Source of the DNA: Acidobacteria bacterium 13_2_20CM_57_17
GTDB taxonomy: Bacteria > Acidobacteriota > Terriglobia > Acidiferrales > UBA7541
Length of the DNA stretch: 45,835 nucleotides
Direction: 5' to 3'
Assembly (NCBI GenBank): GCA_001914785.1
Contig: MNDE01000151.1
Coordinates: 1 to 45,835 of the forward strand
The position numbers and the translations under genes were made by a program. This document shows, piece after piece, positions 7,330-16,475 of this stretch. The notes below the pieces were generated by a model. That model was not told the DNA's origin and did no database searches. It saw only the letters and a program-made list of their open reading frames with translations. The first letter of the stretch is position 1. Each line of letters starts with the position of its first letter.

Positions 7330-8961
7330 GTGCCTCGCCCCTCCAATTCGTGGGCCCTTCCTGTAGTCTTGACCCTGACTTGCTTGCTGGGAATTTCCCT
7401 CCCTGCGAACGCTCAATTCATAAGAGTCGAAGCCGGGGCTTCGGATCTGCTGCCTTCCGCGGGCGGCTCGGTCAACTTTCAAGGCCCAAACTATACGGGT
7501 TACTTGGGGGTGGGAGAGATTGACGGAGTATTTCGGTTGGGAACCTCCGTCAAGACCATCATTCATTCTGACGTCCTCACGCTCGGCGACCAAGCCGTTG
7601 CATTTGATTTGCCGACGGACATCTTTAACACCAATCATTTCTTTCCTACCCGTGGAATCGGCATCAGTGCAACAGAGGGGAGGGCAAACGTATTTTTATT
7701 CGCGGGCGGCACGGCGTTGACCAGTGGCACTCCGTTCTTTCAGGCGGCAAGCACGGATATGCCCGTAGGAATGCTGTTCACGGACGTTCCTCTTTCGCCG
7801 ACGTTGCGCTTTTCCTCAAGAAACGTAATTTCCCGCCAGAGAACGTCGATTCAGTCGCTCGACTGGCATCCTGGCAAATGGCTACGGAGCGGACTCGCCA
7901 TGGGGATCGGTTCGAACCAGCCGTATCTCGCCGCGACGACTGACGTTGAAACCAGCCGGCTGTCGTTGAAAGCAGCCTACATCTCTGCGGGCAATCGCTT
8001 CCGCCGCATTACGGCATCTTCCATTTACGCCTCGGAAGCGGATCGAGAGAACGTTGTGGCTGTCATTAAGCCGTCTTCCAGCGTGCTCCTAACTTTGGGA
8101 CACCAAAATTTCCTCCAACCGCAAAGCATAGATCCCGCGGCGGCATTTCTCCACGCGACGGTAAACGAAGCACAATCCAGCTTTGATGTCCGAGATTTCC
8201 GGCTCGGCGCCGGCATTTTTCAATCGACTTATCAGAACCGAAGCAACCTGGCCAACAACTTTTCAGCAGCACGAAGGATTACAAGCCATCTGGATGGCAG
8301 CGTGAATTATTTCCGCGCTTTCTCGGGAGCGGGCTCGCACATGAGCAACCTCTCGGGTTCGCTTCGCGAAACGATTTCGCCCAGGATCAGTCTGTTGCAG
8401 GTGATCAATTATTCTCAGGGACGCACGAATGTTTTGTACGGCGGCAGTTATCTCTCGAACCGTTTCACGGTCAGTGTCGACTACCAGACTCTTTACCTGC
8501 CGTTTCGAGCTAATCCTTTTTCGCAGGGCATCAGCGTCACGCTCCGCATCAGGCTATTTGGCAGTCTTCAGGTAAATGCACAAACATTTCGCTCGGCGGA
8601 TGGCCGGCTCCGTTATACGGCGTCCGGCGATACGGTACTGAACGGGAATTTCCGGCCGGCGAGTGGTGATGCACAAAACGCTTTCAAACACCTTCGCTAC
8701 GTTGTCCGCGGACGCGTGCAGGATGAAATGGGGAACCCCGTGGAAGGCGCTGCCTTACTTGTCGGCGAAGAACTGGTCATCACCAATACGGCCGGCGAAT
8801 TCCTCGTGCGGCGAAAGACTGCTGGCATTCTCCAGCTGCAGGTGGTGTTCGCGGAGTTTCTGAACCCGGCCTCCTTCCGAGTGATTGCAGCTCCGCGCAC
8901 AGTGCTGCCTTCACCGGACAGCATCGCCTCTGAAATTACTGTGATACTCGGCAGAAACTAA
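7330..8961 (+). CDS. outer-membrane beta-barrel protein with C-terminal carboxypeptidase-regulatory-like domain, candidate usher-like pore
   Basis: The frame reads from 7177, but the first 130 bases overlap the chaperone gene. A GTG at 7330 gives a normal signal peptide (hydrophobic VVLTLTCLLGISLPANAQ), leaving a 543-residue product. The body has amphipathic strands separated by polar turns, as in a barrel. Residues about 457-543 contain YVVRGRVQDEMGNPVEGA and TNTAGEFLVRR, the pattern of the carboxypeptidase regulatory-like fold. It is third in the subunit-chaperone operon. Classical ushers have about 800 residues with plug and N-terminal domains; those are not evident here, so this would be a reduced or unrelated exporter. 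ATG 7310, coupled to the chaperone stop, opens another frame and ends after 18 codons, so a frameshift near the start is possible. Confidence 0.75.
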   Translation: MPRPSNSWALPVVLTLTCLLGISLPANAQFIRVEAGASDLLPSAGGSVNFQGPNYTGYLGVGEIDGVFRLGTSVKTIIHSDVLTLGDQAVAFDLPTDIFNTNHFFPTRGIGISATEGRANVFLFAGGTALTSGTPFFQAASTDMPVGMLFTDVPLSPTLRFSSRNVISRQRTSIQSLDWHPGKWLRSGLAMGIGSNQPYLAATTDVETSRLSLKAAYISAGNRFRRITASSIYASEADRENVVAVIKPSSSVLLTLGHQNFLQPQSIDPAAAFLHATVNEAQSSFDVRDFRLGAGIFQSTYQNRSNLANNFSAARRITSHLDGSVNYFRAFSGAGSHMSNLSGSLRETISPRISLLQVINYSQGRTNVLYGGSYLSNRFTVSVDYQTLYLPFRANPFSQGISVTLRIRLFGSLQVNAQTFRSADGRLRYTASGDTVLNGNFRPASGDAQNAFKHLRYVVRGRVQDEMGNPVEGAALLVGEELVITNTAGEFLVRRKTAGILQLQVVFAEFLNPASFRVIAAPRTVLPSPDSIASEITVILGRN

Positions 8962-8975
8962 TCTGTAGATGAATT

Positions 8976-9827
8976 TTAGTTCTTTATCAGGGCGCGGACG
9001 CGTTGGACGTCCGACATGGGCAGCGAATCGCCATGTCCCAGGCAAGTGTAAACGGTCACCTGGCGTCCTCCGACCATCGCAGTGGGCACGCCGGAAGCTT
9101 GATCCTTATTCAGGCAGAAGATGCCCTGCTGATTCTTCGCGAATTTCGGTGAGTGAACCCAGGCCACATCGTTACGTCCTGGAAACCGCACTACCACCTT
9201 GTTCCCTTTGACTTGCGCGCCCTTGAGGACCGACTGGACCTCGACGACGGCTTCGTGCCAGTCCGGATCGTGTTCGGAGACGCGCGTAGTGGCCGACTTG
9301 GGCGCATTCCAGCGATGAACGTCCGTGACGCGCCCGATGACCACGAAGTCCGCTGAATTCAGCCGGTCTTGGAGCTCTTGATCGCCGATTTGCTCCTGCG
9401 CTTGTTGGTGTGCCTTTTCATCAACGCCGACCGGCTTAGGAGTCTCGCCGCTGCTGGGCTTGAATTCATGGCCCAATTCCTTGACGGCCACGCCGGAACC
9501 AAAGATCCATCCTTCTGTATAGAACGTTGCTTGCGCGCCTTGCTGGAAAGCAGACGGGTCTTTCAACTCGACGGTGACGTTGTCGCCCTTCTTCAGCGAG
9601 ACTGCCGAAGGCTTTTTCAGCACACTGTCAACGCGAACTACAGCCGTCTGCGCTGATTTCGGAACGCCGGTAAAGGAAGTGGCACCCAACTGGCTGACCG
9701 TACCGGCAAAGACGATGCTCGATTGTTTGGTGAGGGCCACTTGATTGCCCGTCGCCTGCGGCATCGCCGCAACACCTAACAGGCTAACGCCCAGAATTCC
9801 TGCAAGAAAAAATCTCGAAGTATTCAT
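8976..9827 (-). CDS. secreted protein of unknown function
   Basis: A 283-residue product with a signal peptide (MNTSRFFLAGILGVSLLGVAAMPQA). ATG 9827 is chosen because GGAG ends six bases upstream; an ATG two codons earlier directly abuts that site. The mature protein has two similar halves with OB-like or immunoglobulin-like strands: IVFAGTVSQLG...AVVRVDSVLKKP...GDNVTVEL and VVIGRVTDVHRW...AVVEVQSVLKGA...GNKVVVRFPG. The second half then has FAKNQQGIFCLNKDQ, a pattern often seen in acidobacterial secreted proteins. This internal duplication is visible directly. Function is unknown. It lies 38 bases after the Asp-box propeller gene and is probably co-transcribed with it. Confidence 0.75.
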   Translation of the reverse strand: MNTSRFFLAGILGVSLLGVAAMPQATGNQVALTKQSSIVFAGTVSQLGATSFTGVPKSAQTAVVRVDSVLKKPSAVSLKKGDNVTVELKDPSAFQQGAQATFYTEGWIFGSGVAVKELGHEFKPSSGETPKPVGVDEKAHQQAQEQIGDQELQDRLNSADFVVIGRVTDVHRWNAPKSATTRVSEHDPDWHEAVVEVQSVLKGAQVKGNKVVVRFPGRNDVAWVHSPKFAKNQQGIFCLNKDQASGVPTAMVGGRQVTVYTCLGHGDSLPMSDVQRVRALIKN

Positions 9828-9865
9828 GCGCATCTCCTTCTTTCGCGCCATGTTGCGAATGGGCT

Positions 9866-11317
9866 TCACGGTTTCACCGGAACGCTGAAGTAAAACGGAT
9901 CGATGGAAATCGGGACGGGATTGCCGGAGCCGTCCGTAAGTGTCTTCGTGCTGAAGTCCGCGGCCCGCTGGTACGTTACTCCTTGGGGAAAATTGGCAAG
10001 GTCCGGCATATTGTTGGCGCAAAAAACGCCGCGGAATTCATTTCCAACCGCGAGTAGGTAATCGTAGTCCCCCAGATAGGGCAAGAATTGCTGCACGGGC
10101 GTGTTCGCCGGGACATTCGCCAAAATGAGGTCCTGTACCGTCGCGAAAGCATCGCGCGATTGCACCACATGTGTAACCCATCGGCTGGCAGAAAGTTGCT
10201 GATAGAGCATACCAACCGTGCCGTTGTTTGCCACTGCGAGTGCGATATTTGTGGCGTTCCGGATCGTCGTGTGAGGCAGGTCGGTCTTGGACCACGTCAC
10301 GCCCCGATCCGTGGAACGCCTTACATGCAGCGTGTAAATGTCTCCTTTGCTCCCGTGGTCCGCCCATCCGACGTACACCGTGGAACTGTTATTTGGATCC
10401 ACGGCTATGGAAAGCGTAGACCCGACGCGCTCCTGCCCCAAGGTCGGCGCGTTCGACCAGGGGATAGACGCGCGCTTGACCACTATTCGCCCTGGCAATT
10501 TGTCTGACGGATCCTTCAAGGCTTGGAATGGATTGGGGCCAGTTCCTCCCCTATCATCTCGTACCACAACAACGTCGCTCGTCGCGACGGTGCCGTTAAA
10601 TTTTCGCCACCCAAAGAAGGCCACGTAGACCGTGTTGTCGGCCGCGATCGCCGGGCGAACGGATGGACCATCCTGTGCCGCGGTCTTTCGCGTTTCGATC
10701 GAAAAGGATTTATAAGTCGCGCCGCCATCCACGGATACGTCCACAGTTGCTGTGTGGCCGTTGGGTTGATTGAAATCGTTAACGCCCACGTAGATACGGT
10801 CGGTATTGGAAATGCCCAAAGCTCGCACAAAGGGCTGGTCCACGTTGCCGCGTGTGGACTGCACATTCATAACTGCACTCGATGAAACATCGTTCGATTC
10901 CGACTCATCAAGCGTTATGGACGCGGCGCAAGCCAGCGTGCCGGCGTGCAGGTCGCCGCGGGGATGGTTCTCACCCGTGGGCATGGCGTGCGTGATGTCG
11001 CAAGTCATGCGCTGCACGGGAGTGATGGCGCTTAGCACCCACGTAGCGCCAGCGTCCTCGGAAACATAAACGGGGGCATTTCCGCTTGTCGAAAACGGAT
11101 TGGGAGTGAACGCCGACGCCACCATGATCTGGGGATTGACAGTCTGCACCGCGAGGAATGGCTCACTGTCTTGATTCGTCTCCCCGCTGAGGCTCGCAGG
11201 AATTAAGTTCACAACCTTAATTCCCGAAGACTGCCCATGGACGAACGCAAATCCGGCAATCATCATGAACGCAGCAAGAGTCAGAAAGCGCAGCCAGAAG
11301 GCAGCGAGGGCTTTCAT
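9866..11317 (-). CDS. secreted sialidase-like (Asp-box) beta-propeller protein
   Basis: A 483-residue secreted protein beginning at ATG 11317 (GGAGAG upstream; signal peptide LTLAAFMMIAGFAFVHGQ). It carries Asp-box/BNR repeats, SxDxGxTW-like: VSEDAGATWVLS, VSVDGGATYKSF and RSTDRGVTWSKT. These mark a six-bladed sialidase or related propeller. The catalytic arginine triad and nucleophilic Tyr of true sialidases cannot be confirmed by eye, so glycosidase activity is unproven; many such proteins are adhesins or of unknown role. It probably forms an operon with the secreted protein downstream (38-base gap) and is divergent from the S55 peptidase gene. Confidence 0.82.
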   Translation of the reverse strand: MKALAAFWLRFLTLAAFMMIAGFAFVHGQSSGIKVVNLIPASLSGETNQDSEPFLAVQTVNPQIMVASAFTPNPFSTSGNAPVYVSEDAGATWVLSAITPVQRMTCDITHAMPTGENHPRGDLHAGTLACAASITLDESESNDVSSSAVMNVQSTRGNVDQPFVRALGISNTDRIYVGVNDFNQPNGHTATVDVSVDGGATYKSFSIETRKTAAQDGPSVRPAIAADNTVYVAFFGWRKFNGTVATSDVVVVRDDRGGTGPNPFQALKDPSDKLPGRIVVKRASIPWSNAPTLGQERVGSTLSIAVDPNNSSTVYVGWADHGSKGDIYTLHVRRSTDRGVTWSKTDLPHTTIRNATNIALAVANNGTVGMLYQQLSASRWVTHVVQSRDAFATVQDLILANVPANTPVQQFLPYLGDYDYLLAVGNEFRGVFCANNMPDLANFPQGVTYQRAADFSTKTLTDGSGNPVPISIDPFYFSVPVKP

Positions 11318-11562
11318 GGGGTCGTCTCTCCTGTAGTGGTTTCCCCAATCGGACAGCACGACACCCGATGTGGGGTACGCCTGCAGGTGAGCCGGGTTGC
11401 GCGTGCAAGGCATACTGTCCCGAAAACTTCAGCCAAGTTGTAACATACACCGGACCGATTTAGCGCACAATGGCCCCAGTACGTCTAGCCGAATCTTCCT
11501 ATTTTCCGTGTGTCTCGGGTTCGATTGCTTCCCGGTACTCTGCCGCGTATCATTACCGATTC

Positions 11563-13374
11563 ATGTATACGGCCCAATCGCATCTGTCCAAGTCCCGTTG
11601 CCTGCTGTTCCTCGCACTCCTGGCGTTCTCGGGGTCACTATGCCTGGGACCTAACGCCGCCACCGCCCAGGAATCGAACGAAATCCTTCCTCTCAGCCAC
11701 GTGCGCGCAGGCATGCAGGGATACGCTTACACGATTTTCGCCGGCGATCAGGTGGAAAAGTTCGACCTCGAAGTGATCGGCGTTTTGGAGAATTTTCTCG
11801 GCCCCAAGCAGTCCATCATCCTTGTGCAGTTGAAGGGACCAAAAGTTGAGCACACTGGTGTTGTCGCAGGAATGAGCGGCAGCCCGGTCTATCTCGACGG
11901 AAAACTCGCGGGCGCATTGTCGCTGAAGCTGGGCGTTTTCACGAAAGAGCCGATCGCCGGCGTTACGCCCATTCAGGACGTGCTGAACCCGCCTTCCCAA
12001 ACTGCTGCAGCCCAGGCCGCCACGCAGCAATTCGGGCTTCCCAGCGAAGCTTCCACGCGGACCGGGCTGCCTTCCGGCTCCGCCCTCGAGCCCATTGAAA
12101 CACCGCTCGTTTTCTCCGGTTTCCAGCCGGCAACGCTGCAACAATTCGCGAATCAACTGCAAGGCTATGGGATCATGGCTACGCAAGGCGGCACGGCGTC
12201 GCCCCGCCCCGATGACGGTCGTCTCGTGGCCGGAGACATGGCGGGCATGGTCCTGGTTCAAGGCGATGCCTCTATCAATTCCGCGTGCACGGTTACCGCG
12301 GTTCAAGCCGATCGCGTTTATCTCTGCGGCCATCCGTTCCTGAGTCTTGGTGACATTCAGATTCCCATGGCGCGCAGCCGCGTCGTCACCACGCTCTCTT
12401 CCGATCTTGCTTCCACGAAAATCGTCAACGTCGGCGGCTCCATCGGTACAATCACCGGCGATCACCTCACGGCCGTCACCGGCAAACTCGGTGCGCCTCC
12501 CGCAATGATTCCTCTGGATCTGACGCTGCAGGTCTCCGGCGCGGAACCTGCAAAGCAAAAGTCGCTCCATTTCGAACTCGTCAATCATCCGAAACTGACG
12601 CCGCTTCTCGTGGCCATCACCACGTTCAGCGGGCTCACGCAAAATTCCTTGTATGGCGAAGGCACCACACTGCATCTTTCCGGCGAGATTCGCTTGCAAG
12701 GCCATGCGGCGGTACAAATTGAAAACACCTTTGCCCCGGGCGATTCGCTCTCTCCCGATGGATTGCCTATCGCCTTGACGATGCAAAATGTTTTCACGCG
12801 CCTGTTCGCCAATACTTTTGAACCGGCCAAGGTGGACCGCATCGCGCTCCGTGTGGAAAGCGTACCAGGCAGAAAATCATTTGCCATTGAAAGCGCGTGG
12901 CTCGAAAAAGGCGAAGCCGCTCCCGGCGAGATTCTTCGCGTGCGCGTTTTGCTGCGGCCTTATCGCGGCCCTGCGCGCGTGGAGGAAACCACCGTTCGCA
13001 TTCCGGAACAGGTTTCGCGTGGTACCACGTTGCGCATCCTGGTCAGTGATGCCGATTTGTTGAATCGCGCCTCGCGTGGCTTCGCCTTTGCCGGCGCCGG
13101 CAGCGGCCCTACGGGCCTCGATCAACTCATTGCTCTCTTGAATCGTGAGCGCCGGAATGACCGCCTCTACGTTGGTCTGTTCGTTCCAGCTCCCACGCTT
13201 CTCTGGGACGACAAGGAGTTGCCGAATGTTCCTCTCTCGCAAATCAACATCGTCGACGGCCGTCCCACTCCCGGCAGCGTCCAAGTGCTGCGCGAATCGT
13301 TGGCCAGCGAAGCATCCATCCCTCTCGGAGGTCCCGTCTCCGGCGTCATCTCTCTGAACTTGCAAGTCCGGTGA
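11563..13374 (+). CDS. secreted SpoIVB-type (S55) serine peptidase-like protein, motif order permuted
   Basis: A 603-residue product. ATG 11563 gives a standard signal peptide (CLLFLALLAFSGSLCL...ATAQ); an in-frame ATG at 11470 would add an unlikely 31 residues. The mature start, LPLSHVRAGMQGYAYTIFAGD, and GVVAGMSGSPVYLDGKLAGA (catalytic Ser about residue 107) match the S55 family of the Bacillus sporulation protease SpoIVB. A GH motif, VYLCGHPFLSLGD (His about 257), resembles the region around the SpoIVB catalytic His. The C-terminal half is beta-rich with no clear family. The organism type does not form endospores, so the role is likely envelope proteolysis. The stop codon overlaps the GTG of the next gene (GTGA). 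Confidence 0.85.
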   Translation: MYTAQSHLSKSRCLLFLALLAFSGSLCLGPNAATAQESNEILPLSHVRAGMQGYAYTIFAGDQVEKFDLEVIGVLENFLGPKQSIILVQLKGPKVEHTGVVAGMSGSPVYLDGKLAGALSLKLGVFTKEPIAGVTPIQDVLNPPSQTAAAQAATQQFGLPSEASTRTGLPSGSALEPIETPLVFSGFQPATLQQFANQLQGYGIMATQGGTASPRPDDGRLVAGDMAGMVLVQGDASINSACTVTAVQADRVYLCGHPFLSLGDIQIPMARSRVVTTLSSDLASTKIVNVGGSIGTITGDHLTAVTGKLGAPPAMIPLDLTLQVSGAEPAKQKSLHFELVNHPKLTPLLVAITTFSGLTQNSLYGEGTTLHLSGEIRLQGHAAVQIENTFAPGDSLSPDGLPIALTMQNVFTRLFANTFEPAKVDRIALRVESVPGRKSFAIESAWLEKGEAAPGEILRVRVLLRPYRGPARVEETTVRIPEQVSRGTTLRILVSDADLLNRASRGFAFAGAGSGPTGLDQLIALLNRERRNDRLYVGLFVPAPTLLWDDKELPNVPLSQINIVDGRPTPGSVQVLRESLASEASIPLGGPVSGVISLNLQVR

Positions 13375-15707
13375 TCACCACAATGCTCAAGTCGCCATTT
13401 CGTGCAGTCTTTTTCCGAATCCTTTACCTCATCAGCCTCCTTTGCCTCCTATGCCTCCCGTCTTCCTTTGCCGAGCATACCCGTCGCTGGCGCCAGTCCG
13501 CTTACGATGAATTCCTCAAAGGGACCGCGCATGGCGTAGCGGTGCGTAGCGACGGCCGCCTGGAACTCGCGCCCAAATTCAGTCTGCTTGCCGATGCGGA
13601 TGCTTCCTATCTCTGGTCCGTCAGGCTCGATCCCAAAGGCACACTCTATGCGGCGGGCGGCTCGCCTGCGAAAGTATTTCGTTTCGATTCCTCCGGCAAA
13701 GCCGCCGTCGTCTTCGATTCCACGGATCTTTCCGCGCAAGCCATCGCCTTCGACTCCAAAGGGATTCTCTACGTCGGTACTTCTCCCGACGGCAAGGTTT
13801 ACAAAGTCTCGGCTTCCGGCGAAAAGTCCGTTTTCTTCGATCCGAAAACAAAATACATCTGGGACCTTACTTTCTCGCCCGACGGGACTCTCTACGTCGC
13901 GAGCGGGGACAAGGGTCAGGTCTTCGCCGTTGCCCCTGACGGCAAAGGGGAGCTTTTCTACTCCAGCGACGAAGCCCACATTCGCGTTCTGGCATTCGAC
14001 TCTAACGGGAACCTCATCGCCGGTACGGAACCGAGCGGCCGCATCCTGCGCATCTCCCGGAGTTCCTCAAAGTCTTCCGCCAAAGATTCTGCCGGGCCGA
14101 AAGCCGAAGGCTTCGTTCTCTACGAAACCTCCAAGCGAGAAATCACTTCACTGGCTGTCGCCACCGATGGCTCCATCTATGTTTCAGCGATTGGCGAAAA
14201 GCAGCGCCCCGGGCAGGCTCCCACCACGGTTATCTCGACACCGCAAGGCACGACTACCTTCACTGGCCCCGTCGTGAACCCCGGGCAAGCCCAACCCCAG
14301 CAACCGTTCGCTCCATTTCCAGGTCTTGTCTCGAGCAGCATCTACCGCATCAGCGCCGATGGCGCGCCCGAAGAGCTTTGGTCGTCTCGCGAAGACGTCG
14401 TTTACTCCCTCGGCCTTGCATCTGATGGCCGCTTGCTCGCAGGCACGGGCAATAGCGGCGCTCTCCTCGCCATCGATGGGCACGGCGTTTTCGCGCATCT
14501 CGCAAAGTCCAGCTCAGCGCAAATCACGGGCATCGTACGCAATTCCACGGGCAAAGTCTCCCTGTGTACCGCGAACCCTGGAAAAGTTTATTCGGTTGGC
14601 CCGGAGTACGAAGCCGAAGGCACGTTCGAATCCCGCTCCTTCGACGCGCAGCTTTTCTCGCACTGGGGACGCATCGAATGGTGGAGTCCGCCGCCGGCTG
14701 GCGCGGCTAAATCTTCAAACGCGTCGGCTGATCCACGGCTGGAATTTTTTGTGCGCTCGGGGAACACGGAAGACCCTGGCCGCGAGTGGTCGCGCTGGTT
14801 CGGCCCGTACACAAAATCGGGCAGCGCAACCGAAGCACCACCTGCGCGTTTCGTGCAATGGAAGGCAATCATTCACGACGGCCGCCCTGGCGACGGCATT
14901 GATTGGGTAAGCCTCGCGTATTTGCCACGCAATGTAGCCCCAGTCATTGATGGGATCGCGCTCCAAGATCCCGGAGTGCGCGCGCAAAGTCAGGCCGGCA
15001 TTTCGTCAAACCAGCCCGCGCCTGTGACACTGAAGATGCCGCCGTCGCCAAATGTTTCCGGAGTGGTGATATCGCAGAGCAGCACTCCGCCGCGTTTCGA
15101 ACAGCCGCCGCAGGGCACGCTGCAGAAGGGTTACCAGTCCGTTGTCTGGACCGCGCACGACGATAACGATGACGAATTGCGCTACGCGGTTTACTTTCGC
15201 GGGGAAAACGAACACGAGTGGAAATTATTGAAGGACAACCTCGAACAAAAGTTCTACTCGTGGGACACAACGACGCTGCCTGACGGCGCGTACTACTTAA
15301 AGATTGTGGCGAGCGACGCGCCGTCGAATCCGCCAGCCCTGGCCCTAAAGGCTGAACGCGAAAGCGAGCGCTTTGAAGTGGACAACACGCCCCCAGCGAT
15401 TGAGGGATTGAAGGAAACACTTGGCGGGATCCAAAGCAGCAAAAGTGTCGCAAGCGTCCATCTGATTCAGTTCACGGCCCGCGATACTTTTTCTTCAATC
15501 GAGCGCGCGCAGTACAGCCTGGACGGCGGCGATTGGGTTCTTGTGACTCCGAGCTCTGGAATCAGCGACGCGCCCGGCGAGCAATACAACTTTGGCTTGC
15601 CGGCCTTGACGCCCGGCGAACATACAATTGCGGTGCGCGCCTACGACCGCTTCGAGAATGTCGGCAGCGCTAAAACCACGTTCACGGTTCCGGCCGCCAA
15701 ACCATAG
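13371..15707 (+). CDS. secreted NHL/SMP-30-like beta-propeller protein with C-terminal Ig-like domain
   Basis: The 778-residue product may start at GTG 13371, overlapping the upstream stop by four bases, or at ATG 13383, which directly precedes a hydrophobic signal peptide (FFRILYLISLLCLLCLPSSFA). Repeated units such as LDPKGTLYAAGG, FDSKGILYVGTSPDGKVYKV and FSPDGTLYVASGDKGQVFAV mark a six- or seven-bladed NHL/SMP-30-type propeller over about 40-400. A laminin/galactose-binding-like part follows. The end carries VDNTPPAIEG and LTPGEHTIAVRAYDRFENVG, typical of Ig/FN3-like bacterial surface domains. Coupling to the S55 peptidase suggests that the two act on the same envelope target, perhaps as peptidase and recognition partner. 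That is inference. Confidence 0.85.
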   Translation: MITTMLKSPFRAVFFRILYLISLLCLLCLPSSFAEHTRRWRQSAYDEFLKGTAHGVAVRSDGRLELAPKFSLLADADASYLWSVRLDPKGTLYAAGGSPAKVFRFDSSGKAAVVFDSTDLSAQAIAFDSKGILYVGTSPDGKVYKVSASGEKSVFFDPKTKYIWDLTFSPDGTLYVASGDKGQVFAVAPDGKGELFYSSDEAHIRVLAFDSNGNLIAGTEPSGRILRISRSSSKSSAKDSAGPKAEGFVLYETSKREITSLAVATDGSIYVSAIGEKQRPGQAPTTVISTPQGTTTFTGPVVNPGQAQPQQPFAPFPGLVSSSIYRISADGAPEELWSSREDVVYSLGLASDGRLLAGTGNSGALLAIDGHGVFAHLAKSSSAQITGIVRNSTGKVSLCTANPGKVYSVGPEYEAEGTFESRSFDAQLFSHWGRIEWWSPPPAGAAKSSNASADPRLEFFVRSGNTEDPGREWSRWFGPYTKSGSATEAPPARFVQWKAIIHDGRPGDGIDWVSLAYLPRNVAPVIDGIALQDPGVRAQSQAGISSNQPAPVTLKMPPSPNVSGVVISQSSTPPRFEQPPQGTLQKGYQSVVWTAHDDNDDELRYAVYFRGENEHEWKLLKDNLEQKFYSWDTTTLPDGAYYLKIVASDAPSNPPALALKAERESERFEVDNTPPAIEGLKETLGGIQSSKSVASVHLIQFTARDTFSSIERAQYSLDGGDWVLVTPSSGISDAPGEQYNFGLPALTPGEHTIAVRAYDRFENVGSAKTTFTVPAAKP

Positions 15708-15730
15708 CCTCAAGCCGGAATCACGACCTT

Positions 15731-15755
15731 GTCATCCTGAGCCAAGCGAAGGATC
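15731..15755. repeat. dispersed intergenic motif GTCATCCTGAGC...
   Basis: The 25-base sequence begins GTCATCCTGAGCCAAGCG and ends AAGGATC. I recognise close variants as frequent intergenic words in many soil-bacterium genomes. It follows the stop of the propeller gene by 24 bases. Only one copy is in the window, so its repeat status rests on memory of other genomes. Confidence 0.35.
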
Positions 15756-15891
15756 AACTGGCACAGGTTCACCCTCTAGAATTGGGGCTGCTCTGCAAAA
15801 GTCCAAACCCCGGACACAAAGACAAGCTATGAATTTTTTCTATTTATGTTTGAACTGATGCTAACTGAAAACTAAGACTTACAACTCTGCT

Positions 15892-16239
15892 TCAGCTTGC
15901 CCAGCGGTCCTTGGGCGGAACCGCTTGGAACTTCTCTATTTCCGCGCCGAAGCCGATGCGGCCATCGCCGTAAGGCTCGTTGCGCACGTGGACCACTCGG
16001 GCAGTACAGCGCATTTCCTGGGCAGAATTGCCGGTCACTTCCGCAGGCATGCGGAGAGTCGCCTCGATGGGCATGCCCACCTGCAGCGGAGCCGACGAAG
16101 CAAAGAAGAAGCCCCCACGCGAGACGTTCAGCGCCTCTGTAAAATGTTCGGTCTTGTCCGAAGCTACGCCGAGGGATCGGAAACGCAGGGGCGTCCGAAG
16201 GTTGAGGCGGGCCAGTTGCCGACGTTCGGTTACTTTCAT
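15892..16239 (-). CDS. PilZ-domain protein, probable c-di-GMP receptor
   Basis: The 115-residue product starts at ATG 16239 with GGGGGAGG upstream; the open frame extends further but without such a site. It is essentially a single PilZ domain: the N-terminal RRQLARLNLRTPLRF supplies the RxxxR motif and NVSRGGFFF supplies (D/N)xSxxG. Both contact cyclic di-GMP in known PilZ proteins, and both are intact. The strand pattern after them (VGMPIEATLRMP...CTARVVHVR...GIGFGAEI-like) completes the barrel. It has no output domain, so it should act as an adaptor in motility, secretion or matrix control. It is convergent with the propeller gene to its left. Confidence 0.88.
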   Translation of the reverse strand: MKVTERRQLARLNLRTPLRFRSLGVASDKTEHFTEALNVSRGGFFFASSAPLQVGMPIEATLRMPAEVTGNSAQEMRCTARVVHVRNEPYGDGRIGFGAEIEKFQAVPPKDRWAS

Positions 16240-16475
16240 CTCGTCCTCCCCCGCGCGAGGAAGGTGAAGCGCGGACACTCGCGACCTTGGTGGAGGGTGC
16301 TTCCAGCCTAACAGAGCCAGCCCCGCGGTCAAGTATCAAACTTTCCATGGCCAATACGTACCAGTACCAGCTGAGAGAGCGCCGCACACCCGGACGCCAC
16401 GTGTGCGAGCATGCCATAATGCCTCTTTAACCGGCTGGCTTGGTGAGCTAAACGTAAGAACTGGCAAGCCTTCTT

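Noticed and set aside
11638..12786. 382-codon minus-strand frame opposite the S55 peptidase
   Set aside because: Arg/Gly/Ala-rich shadow created by G+C-rich codon use; the plus strand has clear motifs.
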